A program made the translations under genes and the position numbers. The notes beneath the pieces are model-generated. The model was not told the DNA's origin. It saw only the letters and a program-made list of their open reading frames with translations, and did not search any database. 64,000 bases of DNA from Auriscalpium vulgare (lineage: Eukaryota; Basidiomycota; Agaricomycetes; Russulales; Auriscalpiaceae): positions 1,116,001-1,180,000 of the forward strand of contig JAHBBC010000004.1 in assembly GCA_019915015.1 (NCBI GenBank), written 5' to 3'. Positions 33,428 through 43,146 of this stretch are shown here, one piece after another; the stretch's first letter is position 1, and every line of letters begins with the position of its first letter.

Positions 33428-33896
33428 ATGACCGACGGCTCGTCGACCGCTGCGCCGAAGCTCAAGCCCACCTACGACCCGCAGCGCAAGTGGGGGCTCA
33501 CCTCCGACAAAAAGCCGCAGCTGTCTGCAGACGGCGGGGCGACGTGTGTCGTTGAAAGGGTACGTCGTTCCCAGTTCGACGTCCAAATCGCTCTCCAAAA
33601 TCGCTCTTTGCCAGCGTGGACATTGGCCAGGAAGCCCAGGCGCAGCTGTCTGCCGACGGCGGGGCGACGTATGTCGTTGAAAGGGTACGTCTTCCCTTGT
33701 TCGAAGTTCAAATCGCTCTCCAAAATCGCTCTTTATCAGCGTGGACATCGGCCAGGAAGCCCAGGCGTGTGCGCAGCGGAGGAAGTACGCGGAAGACGAG
33801 GACCGCGCGGTGTTAAGGCCGCTACAGTGTGACCGCGAGGGGATATCCACGGTAGAGAAGGCGTTTAAGGCGCTGGCAATGACAGCGACAGCGTAA
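33428..33896 (+). CDS. Hypothetical small protein with a tandemly duplicated intron-exon unit
   Basis: ATG 33428 (MTDGSSTAAPKLKPTYDPQR), stop TAA 33894-33896. A 125-bp block (intron GTACGT...CAG plus exon) is duplicated. The exon unit VDIGQEAQAQLSADGGATYV-VES is followed by a second intron and another VDIGQEAQA start. Splicing at GAAAG|GTACGT ... CAG|CGTGG keeps one frame through QRRKYAEDEDRAVLRPLQ to the end, giving about 118 residues. Without splicing the frame is lost. I do not recognise the family. The duplication preserves the frame, so it may be tolerated. Confidence 0.5.
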
Positions 33897-34966
33897 GCTC
33901 GAAAGGGGAGGTACCGAAAGCTAGGACAAAGCGAAAGAGCAATTAGGCAAGCGGGCAAGCGACCCGTATTCAACTTCTCCACGAAGGGTCAGTCTCAACG
34001 CACCTCCACGGCTCGGGGGACCTCGGTGCCCCGGTGTCCGCGTCAAAAATTACAGGCGAACGTTCCGCGCTGGAGCAGCAGTGCATTACTGCGATCGGCA
34101 TTGGGCCCGACTTGCACCGAGCTTGTTTGCGAGGAGGAGCACGCTGCGCGTTTTCGATGGTCAGTGCGTCATTTTGTTGCGGGAGACCTGGTGTGCTCTG
34201 CGGTCAGTGTCTGGGCCGCGTTCCAAACTACAGCCTACAGTCCAGCCATCAGCTTTGTACGGCCTGACGTCGTGACTGCGTGCGCGCGCTGTGCGCGGAG
34301 AGTTGCAGGGATCCATGGCGCGGGGCGAGAAGCGCGAGTCGAGAATCTGCGGGGGCTAGGAGCGCCGCGCGAGGCGGCGGCAATGGCAAGGCTGCACCCG
34401 GGTATTCTAGCCACCAGCCGCGGTTATGTCCCCGCGGCGACGAAGGTGCGCATCTGTGGACGCGGTGGTCATCACACCAGCGTGGCTCAATTCATCCACC
34501 GCGGTTAGTCGACGGGTGCGTGGTTTTGATTACTTGGGCTGCAGATACTGATTCGAGAATAGTCGAATTTGTAGTCACCGGTAGGCGCGATGAAATAGAA
34601 ATGGGGACTTACCTCGGTGCACGAAGATTTGCGCAAGCACCAGCGTGAGGCGTCTTTGGTCGGCGGCTGCGACAGCGCGTTTGGCCGCTTAAGATTCTAT
34701 CAGAACGACAGTGAGCACGCAACCATGGAGCATCTTTAGGCACATATCGCACAAACACAGTGGCTAGCAGGAACATATACATTTTGGATCACTCGCCACA
34801 CCCTCCGATCAAGAAAACGTACACATCAAACCGCGCCCGCTCCCCGCCGCCCGCACCCCGAAGCCCTTTTGCTGCCTTTTCATTTTGGTGTCGCTCGCCC
34901 TCCTGGTCGCACCGCCCCGGCCTCGCCATACTCCACCCGGAAGATCGTGTCCAGGAAGGAACATAT
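33897..34966. other. Spacer, no gene recognised
   Basis: Several short frames on both strands without family features; the minus strand at 34970-34810 lies beyond the stop of the repeat-protein gene. Confidence 0.4.
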
Positions 34967-35521
34967 TCACAGGAGCATATTGACGGACCAAACGAGCTGC
35001 CGTCCTACGCGCCGCGCCGTACGCCCGAATGCTCCGTTCCCCCCGAATGCTCCGTTCGCCCCAAACGCTCCGTTCGCCCCAAACGCTCCGTTCGCCCCAA
35101 ACGCTCCGTTCGCCCCAAACGCTCCGTTCGCCCCAAACGCTCCGTTCGCCCCAAATGCTCCGTGCTGACCGTATGCGTCGTGCTCGCGATAGTAGCCGAC
35201 GTGCGCGCCGGGGTGGCGAGGGTCGCCGTGTCGCTGGTGGTGGCCGCGCTCGCGGCCGTGGCCCGCCGCCGTCTGGACGCCGTCCGCGCCGTGGTGGCCG
35301 ACCCTGGGGACATGAACGGAGTGGTGGTGCCCGTTCGCGCCGCGCTCGAGAGGGTCGCCGCGTTGCTGGTGGTGGCCGTGCTCGCGCTCGCGGCCGTGGC
35401 CCGCCGCCGTCTGGACGCTGTCCGCGCCGTGGTGGCCGACCCTGGGGACATGAACGGAGTGGTGCCCGTTCGCGCCGCGCTCGAGAGGGTCGCCGTGTCG
35501 CTGGTGGTGGCTGCGCTCGCG
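34967..35521 (-). pseudogene. 3' half of a His/Gly-rich repeat-protein gene split by KDZ2
   Basis: The correct minus frame reads RERSHHQRHGDPLERGANG, HHSVHVPRVGHHGADGV and QTAAGHGRER in repeats of about 43-45 residues. It then runs through DAYGQHGAFG into repeats of the hexapeptide GAFGAN, encoded by an 18-bp tandem repeat at 35045-35165, and stops at 34967-34969. Upstream the frame is cut at 35521 by the KDZ2 end. Its 5' half is at 48366-49023. Confidence 0.7.
35045..35165. repeat. 18-bp minisatellite (hexapeptide repeat)
   Basis: GCTCCGTTCGCCCCAAAC repeated about six times with end variants. On the minus strand it encodes AFGANG repeats. Confidence 0.9.
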
Positions 35522-35592
35522 GAGCCGTGGGGCCTACTTTATTCACTAACCCCCTACAGTGGTAGGGATGGGTATATTCTCAGTGTAGATAG
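35522..35592 (+). repeat. KDZ2 left terminal inverted repeat
   Basis: Core GTAGGGATGGGTAT at 35562-35575. Positions 35553-35592 match the reverse complement of 48294-48333 at 32 of 40 sites. The outer 31 bp match 48334-48365 more weakly with small gaps (for example CTACTT, ACTAA). Confidence 0.82.
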
Positions 35593-36114
35593 TGTAGTTA
35601 AACAATGCACTATAGTTATGCAGTGGTTTACTATAGTAAACCTTGTACTAGCAGAAGTCTCTGGGCTTAGAGACTGTGGTCTACTATAGTAATGCTTGTA
35701 ATGCTTGTTCTCGGGTACAGCATCGGGACTGTACCTTTCCTACTATAGTGCATAACCCGCAGTCCCATATGTACTGTAGTTTTGGGACCGTACCTTTACC
35801 ACTATAGTGCGTGACGCGCTGTTCTGTGTGTACTGTAGTAATGTAGACTTGTCACTATAGTACTCCGTTGAACACTATAGTGCTACGTCGACAATTGTAT
35901 CAGCCCGCAATTTTTTTAATCATTTTTTAATCATTTATTTATTCAGGCATAAAATACGGGTAGGGTACAAAAAAGCCGCGCCAAACAGGTTTCGCAGCTC
36001 ACACAACCAGACAAAACACAGCACGAGAGATTCAAGAACATAGATAGGGTATAGGAACGCAGCAGGAGCATTTGGGGGCGGATTGGGAAGCTAAACCAGA
36101 AATATAACTAATAT
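35593..36114. repeat. KDZ2 left subterminal motif cluster (ACTATAGT)
   Basis: Between 35600 and 35890 the palindromic ACTATAGT and near variants (ACTGTAGT) occur about nine times, e.g. in CACTATAGTT, TACTATAGTAA and CACTATAGTGC. The rest (to 36114) is AT-rich without a gene. The same motif recurs at the other end of the element (47.38-48.3 kb). Confidence 0.75.
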
Positions 36115-39074
36115 TTACGACAAATAAATCGCACCGTTGGAGAAATCAACCCGCATGGTCAGATCTTGGCCCTGTCGACTACGTGTCAGTGTCCCGTAGG
36201 GACATAAAAGGAGAGCACGACGTACCGCTTGGAGCTGGCCTCCTCGCCGCCCTCCGGCGCGCTGCGTTTTTCTCCTCGGCGCAGGCCGGCCGTCAACTGC
36301 GCTAGAACCCAGTCTACGTCTTCCAATGCTGAAATTACCTCGTTCTTCTCGCTGTCGGTCTTCGCTGCCGTCGTCCACCAGACAATCGTGAGCAGGATGA
36401 GGACAAATCCATTTTTACCGCCCTTTCGCAGCTCGTTCCAGGGCTCGTCCTGGCGGTCCTCCCGCACCATCGGCCATGGCTGCGCGGCTGCGCGTCGCCA
36501 CTCGGGCTGCATGGCGGCCCACCAGGATCGCCACCGCTTCCCGAAGACTGACACCTTTGAGACTGGTTGCACCTTGTCGAGTTTGCGCCCGTTCTTCATC
36601 CACACACGAACCTCTTCGGGACGGATCCGTTTGTCGACGTTAAGCCAGTGTGCTTTGTCCTGTACGCAGTTGTGATCAGACGTGGGGAAAAATAGATAAC
36701 AGACAATACTCACGCGAGCGTCGACGTTGCCCAAAGAGCTCTCCAGCACCAGCCAGGAGTCCACGCTTCTGACCCACTCGGGCTCGTCGATGGCTCCCTC
36801 CAGGTGGCAGAGGAACTCCGGCTTCCAGTCGTCTTCATCGGCAGCATCGAGGGCACCGGGACTTGCTTCCGCAGGCTGGATAGCACCTGCGGCAGCCGCA
36901 GGTGCAGGCATCGCAGCTGCGCCTGTGCTCTCGACGGTGGCCACAGACAGCGTGGCGGGGGCGGGCGGCGGTGCGGGGGTGTCGGTAGTGCCGGACACCG
37001 CGGGCGCAGGTTTCGGTGCAGGGATGTCGGTGGCGATGGAGACCGCAGGCGCAGGCGTCGATGCAGGCATGTCGGTAGCTATGGTGACCGCATCGGTGGC
37101 GATAGAGACTGCGGGCGCGGGCGTCGTTGCGGGGATGTCGGTGGCGATGGACGCTGCGGGCGGAATGTCGGCGGCAGGCGCAGGCGTCGATGCAGGCATG
37201 TCGGTAGCTATGGTGACCGCATCGGAGGCGACAGAGACTGCGGGCGCGGGCGTCGTTGCGGGGATGTTGGTGGCGATGGACGCTGCGGGCGGAATGTCGG
37301 TGGCAATGGACACCGCGGGTGCAGGCGTCGGTGCAGGGTTGTCGTTGGCGACGGCGCTCCCATTTCCGGCATAGTCGTCCTCCTCGCATACCGTCTCCTT
37401 GTTGGCAGCATCCTCCTCTTCATCGGCTTCCTGGTCGTCGTCCATCTCCATTGCGATGGCGCCCGCAAACTCCTCGTCCTCCACAGACGGCAGACTAACG
37501 ACACAGCATCAGCACAAGACCGTATCAATAGCGTAGACAAACTCACGATTTTTTCTGTCCCCTCAGAGATACACGGCGCTCTCCGGAAACCTGGGGACGC
37601 TCGACTCGCGTCCTGGTCTTCGCGGGCTTTGCAATTTCAGCGACGAGGCGGCTGCCGCCGTGGAGCAAGTCCAGGGCCGCCAACCGCGCCTTGTTCTCGC
37701 GGATGCGGTCTTCACGCTGCTGTTCGTAGAGTGTGCCCTTACGCGGGGTCGGGGGCCGATTCTCCTTCTCGACTGGCTCGACGGATGACTCGGCACGCTT
37801 GGACGCCGACTGCGACTTGTTGCTCAACGGGGCGCTGCCCATTGTGACCGTCCCGTTGGCAGTGTTGGATGAGGCGAGCGGTGCGGTAGATGAGATAGCG
37901 GGAGGGGATGAAGATGTTGCACCCAAATTTGAAGGTGCGCTGGCAGCTAGACTGATGGAACCGCCCTGCGTAGATGCGCTGGTGCCCGGCAGAGCACGAG
38001 CATCGCAAACGTCTTGAGCTGTAGCAGGGCATTTAGCACACATCCGGCTCCATGGGTCGAGACCACGCACGAAAAATATGATTGAGATGGGCAACGAAAG
38101 GCTTCTCCACGGTCTCCTTGAAGTCGGCGTAGTCAGTTTTGAAGGTTTTGTCCTTGAACGGGGATGCGTGAAGGCTATATAGGTCCTACGTTGAGTACAA
38201 CCGCGCACTGTTGGTATGCGTGGGAAGGACTTACGCAAATGACCGCAAGTTGCCGCCCTCCACCGGAACCGGCCCGCCGAAGAGAATTGTCGTCGACCAG
38301 CCTGTCTGGCGCACTATCTCTCTCAACGCCGCTACCGCCGTCCGCGGGAGGGCATCGATCGCCCTGTTGTTGTGCTCGGTGAGTCTCCTGGATACAGGTA
38401 CAGTGAGTGGACTTACTCTTGCTGCTCTTGCAGCTTCGCGCCCGCGGGATCGTCTGCTTCAATCTCCTGGCCGACGCCGTTGTCGAAGGCAACGGCCACC
38501 TCATTACGCACCTCCTCCGACTCCCCGGCGAGCAACTCCCGGCAGCGTCGGTTACGAAACGCCAACGCACCACTGCCAGTCTCGCCTGGCGTCGTCTCAA
38601 GGTGTCTCTGCCACTCCGGCTCGACAACCGCCTGAAGCTTCTTTACCCAGTATAGGGTCTGATACGTCTGATACGGCGCCAGACGGCGACGCGTACTCCT
38701 TCCGGAAAGGTCGAGCACCTTTTTGCCTCCAGAGCCATCCGCAGAGGTACGACTTTTGTTGTTATACCATTGCTTAAGACGCTATTGATTGGTCAGTGCG
38801 ACGACAGATACGGGATCACGATGCCACGTACAATGCGGATAGGAGGCCCCTCATCACCTGACGCCTTCATGTTCCACCCCGGCGCGTCGGTCTCCGGCCA
38901 TAGCGCGATCCATTCGCCGAAGAGAGTGGGCCAAAAGTCGACGGTGGTCTGTTCGGACTGATGCTCGCGAAACTGCGGGAAGCGTTCCCAGAGGAAGGTG
39001 AGCTGCTCGAGGGACGTCCACATTTTTTTATTGACAGACGGGCGGGAGCCTTTGTTTTTTTTTGCACGAGGCAT
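36115..39074 (-). CDS. WFNN-motif protein (KDZ2 cassette), homeodomain-like HTH suspected
   Basis: Multi-exon gene from ATG 39074 to TAA 36115. Exon 1 is basic then Trp-rich (MPRAKKNKGSRPSVNKKMW, FGEWIALWPETDAPGW). Across the intron comes RLKQWYNNKSRTSADGSG, the equivalent of RIRQWFNNNSR in the gene at 5078. The block LYWVKKLQAVVEPEWQRHL and LAFRNRRCRELLAGESEEVR matches that gene closely. Then Ser/Ala linkers, RKGTLYEQQREDRIRENKAR, an acidic stretch, and long repeats of (P/T)APAVSIATDIP type (36990-37330). The C-terminal domain RWRSWWAAMQPEWRRAA with GKNGFVLILLTIVWW (about 36540-36380) also matches. Final exon RRQGQDLTMRVDFSNG is joined after SSK. Divergent from the gene at 39437. Function unknown; nucleic-acid binding is inferred. 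Confidence 0.68.
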
Positions 39075-39436
39075 GACGGACGACGCAAAGCGGCTGGGGG
39101 AAGAACAGGTGGGGTGGGGCGTTGTTCACTACGCCCTATACATTTTATCTGGCGGTCGTTCGATGCCCTGCTGACCACAGCGATCTGCGCCACGAAGACA
39201 ATATCACCGCGGTAGGCAGGTCACGCTGGCGCCACTCTGGCATGCGGCGGGCGACCGCATGGACGCTGGCTTCTTGTACTGGAGGGCTTCGACGCGTTGA
39301 CATATAAAAGCATTCGCGCAGCTTATGGGAGGCGCTGGCGCACTCTTTTTCTCCCCCGTCCGCCCGCGTCCGCTCACTTATCTTCGCCACAGTCTTCTTG
39401 CTCACTGCTTGCCCTCAAACATTTTCACCGTTCAAT

Positions 39437-41034
39437 ATGACTTGTACGTCCCTCCCTTGCGTTGCAATGCCGCTGGAACATGCTCACCCGCTTCCATGAT
39501 AGGCGCCGCTTCCAACCCGCCCCCTCCCGACCCTCCCCGTCTCCCAGGCTCTCCCGACGTCGCGCGGTCCGGCAGGAGTCGCCGCTATTCGTTCTACGCG
39601 GTGACCATTGGCTCCCTGGTTGGTGTCTTCCAGGATTGGTAAGTCGCCTCCGCTATAACTCACAGGCACGAGCTGATTCGCAACAGGTTGGTCGCCGCGC
39701 CTCTTGTTACGGGATGGCCAAACGCACAGTTCCGCGGTTTCCATCTGTTTGAGGAGGCAGCGCAGTCGTACATTACTGCTGTGGCCGCCCAGTCAAACCC
39801 CCGCCCCGAGCACCCGCTCAGCCTGGTGGCGCGCGTGGAGGACCCGGGTGCCGGTGGCGCTCAGGCCGCGGTACCTCCGACCGACGATCCGTCTCCACCC
39901 CCTTCCCACGACGTACCTCATGGTGCACCCTCAGCCACGATTGTTTTGGGAACCAGCACGTCCGCCCCCTCTGCGCCCGCCCCCACGCTCGCCACGCCCG
40001 CCCCCATCCTCCCCACGCCCGTCCCCGCGCTCCCCACATCCACTGCGCAGGCGGCTGGTGCCCAGTCTGGCTCCCGCTCGCTTCTCCTTCGTCGCGTCGA
40101 CGACCTCGACGAGCTGACCGGAGTCTTGCACTCTCTGAATGTCGACGACATGTTGAACTACCTTTCCGGACGCCGGGTCCCCGGCAGCAGCGTCCCTTCG
40201 GATGAGGCGCCCATTGTGATGTCGGTGTCCATCGCGAGGAACCCTCACCCTGGTCCTGGCGAGGACGCGTTCCGTGTGCTCGTGCGCACGAACCTCTCGG
40301 TAAGCGATTGTACCACCGCCTCCCGCAGTTTGCTCATTTCTTTGCAGGAACAGGCCGAAGTATACCCCTGCCCCGACAACGACGAGGACAACAACGACGA
40401 GGACAACAACGACGACGACAACAACGACGACGACGATGGCCCGGCGTATTCAACGGCTCCTCCCTCACCTGTGCAGCCACAGCACGCGCCCATTGACCGC
40501 GACGACACCCCGGAGCCGAGCTCGCCCAACCTCAGCGTCATATCCGTCGTCTCCACGCCCCCTTCTTCTCCGTCGCTGACTTCCGCCCCGGCATCGAGCA
40601 TGGGCGCTGTTCAGTCCCCAGAAGATGCCCGTGTTGTCGCCGTCCTCGAGGCACCCGTCCTTCGCCGGCCCCGCTGCCCTTGTGCCAACTGCCGCCGCAG
40701 GCAGGAGATGCAGCCGGCAGACCATGCTAGTCACTTGCAGGGGTTGCCCTCTGCTTCTGCGCAGCTGCGCACAGTCGGTACCGACACCGCCCTTGTCGAC
40801 GTGCCGGACGATGGAGACGAGTGGTACGTTGTCGCGCGTGGCCGTGTTCGCGGCGTTTTCCGAGGCCCTCTGTAAGTGCCGCTTCTTTTTCCCATGTCAG
40901 TCATCTTCTGATGCTTTTTGACATGCAGGCAGAACGTGCGCTCGCTCATTGTGGGCTTTAACGGTGCTTTCTTCCAGGGCTTCCAGACGAGGGCTCACGC
41001 GCTTGCGTGGTTCGTTGAGCAGGACGTGGCCTGA
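39437..41034 (+). CDS. Protein with two RNase H1 N-terminal/Cauli_VI-like domains (KDZ2 cassette)
   Basis: ATG 39437 opens a tiny exon (ATGACTT), spliced to CAASNPPPPDPPRLPG. First domain: RRYSFYAVTIGSLVGVFQDW, intron, LVAAPLVTGWPNAQFRGFHL then FEEAAQSYITAV. Second domain at the C-terminus: EWYVVARGRVRGVFRGPL, intron, QNVRSLIVGFNGAFFQGFQT then ALAWFVEQDVA, stop 41034. Both show the Y-x-V-x-x-G-x-x-x-G-V-F ... V-x-G-(F/W)-x-x-A-x-F-x-G-F pattern of the RNase H1 hybrid-binding/Cauli_VI fold, each with an intron at the same point, as in the gene at 3996-4820. The linker is Pro/Ala-rich and carries an Asn/Asp run (40378-40440). A TATAAAA box lies at 39303-39309. No nuclease domain. A role on RNA-DNA hybrids or dsRNA is inferred from the fold. 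Confidence 0.68.
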
Positions 41035-41961
41035 TCGCCCGCCGCACTCTCCCGCCGCACTCTCCCAAGCGTCCCGCTTCCTTGTTATGTTGCTCTCGCC
41101 CGCATCGGACGTTATCTATTGGCCTCGTCGTCTGTGTCCCCCATTGCTCTGTGATATGTTGTCGCTGCTTTCTTGTCATCCGATGTTCTTCATTCACCAC
41201 CATCATTCCCCGCGCGGCTCTTGCGCGGCTCGTCATCTTCTGCGGCCACGTTACCGCTCTCTGCTTATTGTCTGATATAGCGGCTACGTTACCGCTGCGC
41301 TATGATTGTGCGCCCGTCTTATCTATGCGGCTACGTTACCGCTGCCTATGTTTCGTATTGCGTGCCCGTTTATCTATTTGCCTTCTTTGATATGTTGTGG
41401 CCCTTTCTGATACATGCCGCCGTGTCCTCGCGGGTTCGGACATTATTTTGCACGATATCACCATTGCGCAGTGTTTGGGTTGTAGTTCTGGGTCGCCGTG
41501 TTGTCTGGGGTGCTTTCATGATGTCGCGTTCGTCTGTGACTGTCCGCTGTACATATTCTGTAGTGCTTGTGTTAGTGTGTAGACACAAATAAGACATAGC
41601 CCGCGCGGGCGTGTTAGGCTTTCGTACACCGGTGGAACTAAGAAAAATGAATATGAGGACACTGGAGCGAAGCCTTGACAACATTTCTCGAGGCTCAGGC
41701 TGCACATATGCAGTATACTGGCGCGCTCGCTGTATTGGCGTCAAAAACCTTTGGTTTGGGTCATGGACTTCCGTAGCACTTGTGTAATATTGCATAGATT
41801 TTATAGCTCGTTATATGACATTGCCCCCACAGTTCTGTCATGTTGAGGCTGCGAGGCGACGAGGAGGAGGTGGGAACGAGCATGGACCACGCCTGACAAG
41901 GTGAATGGGCTTGAGGCTAAACTGGGAATTCACCGGTGCGCTCGCTCAGCCTCGTCCCGTC
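41035..41961. other. Spacer inside KDZ2 with an 18-bp dispersed repeat
   Basis: GCGGC(T/C)ACGTTACCGCT occurs at about 41241, 41280 and 41328. Pyrimidine-rich, no gene recognised. Confidence 0.5.
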
Positions 41962-42784
41962 ATGGCGTCACACAATCCTTCCACTTCCTCTGCTTCCACT
42001 CCATCCGCAAACAGTTCAGATCCAACATACTATCAACGGTCAGTTACCAAGCGCATTTGGAGGTTCATCACGCTCACAAGGTCCGGCGTACAGACACAAG
42101 TCCCGACTGCAGACTTATCAGCGCAAATACGCTGCTGAAAAGCGTGCGTGCGGTCGACGTAAGGTATCGAAGGAGCTTCGCAAGGCAAAGAAGGGCTGGA
42201 AGAGGGGAGAGCCAGAGAACACCGGAGATGGTGACGGTGAAGTGGGTCTCGCGAGGTACGTCGCTCTGTTATGTTGGATACCGCTCTACTGACAGTGAAT
42301 CACCCCACAGTTACACGGACACCCTTGCATATCGCAGCCACGAACGCGACCCGGAGCGCACGATCCTCATGCAACTCGATGAGGTTGACCTTGCCGGTCA
42401 ATGTGCCCGCCTTGAAGTTGAAGAAGACGACTGGCTCGACGACGGGGACGGCTGGAGGTCCAAGTACCTCGATGCCCTCCGGAAGCTGCTAGACGAACAC
42501 CTTGAGCGGGCAAGGGAGCGTCAGGCCTCGCCATACGATGTTCCGCTTGCACAATACCGTGCCTTGCATAACCTCCGTCGACTGATCGCCGGACTGCACC
42601 AAATGATCGAACTTGTCACCCAAGGCCCAACGAACGGACTGTCTTATGAAGAATTGCGGTCACCCTCTTTGATATTGAATGGATGTCGGTGAGTAACAAG
42701 AATTACTGCACGAGGCTGAGTTGTGCTGAGATTGCTCATCCCAGCGTGAAGAAGACAGTGTTCAAGAAGCTTTACGGGTTCTGA
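41962..42784 (+). CDS. Small basic companion protein of KDZ element (copy 2)
   Basis: ATG 41962 (MASHNPSTSSASTPSA), four exons, stop 42782-42784. After the first intron the frame gives RHKSRLQTYQRKYAAEKR and GRRKVSKELRKAKKGWKRGE; after the second, an acidic helical region (LDEVDLAGQCARLEVEEDDW), LRRLIAGLHQMIELVTQG (about 42565-42620), and after the third VKKTVFKKLYGF. Each block has its match in 2664-3410 with the introns in the same places. Lies 363 bp upstream of the transposase on the same strand. No named domain recognised. Confidence 0.7.
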
Positions 42785-43146
42785 CTGTTGCGTCTGGCGA
42801 TGTCCCTCGCATTGTCAACTACTTGAACGGTTCTCTCACTTGTGTGTACATTTTATTTGCTGTGCGCGCACGTTGTGTTCGCTGCCGCCGTGCGCGTTTT
42901 GTGCGCAGCGTCTGGTTTGGCACGTCTGATTGGCTGCACGGTTGTGCAGCTTGTTAAGCTTCTGTTGTTGGTAGTACATTACTGTTAATCAGATGGCTAA
43001 TAGCCTTGCTGAGTGCGTGCTATACTGTACAAGAATTGAGCATTGGGAACAGCTGAAAGGCAGCAGAGGCCCGGACTGGTCACGTGTCCGCCGCCATGTG
43101 TACTGCTATGTCGTGGGATCCGTAACTTACCCGCGTACCCGCTGCC

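Noticed and set aside
34760..35689. Plus-strand frame of 309 residues with ECSVRPKRS repeats
   Set aside because: It is the antisense of the GAFGAN/HGRER repeat gene and runs through the KDZ2 end; the minus frame matches the separate copy at 48366-49023.
36804..37847. Plus-strand frames of 215-347 residues opposite the WFNN gene
   Set aside because: Created by the repetitive APAVSIATDIP-coding stretch read in reverse; no motif.
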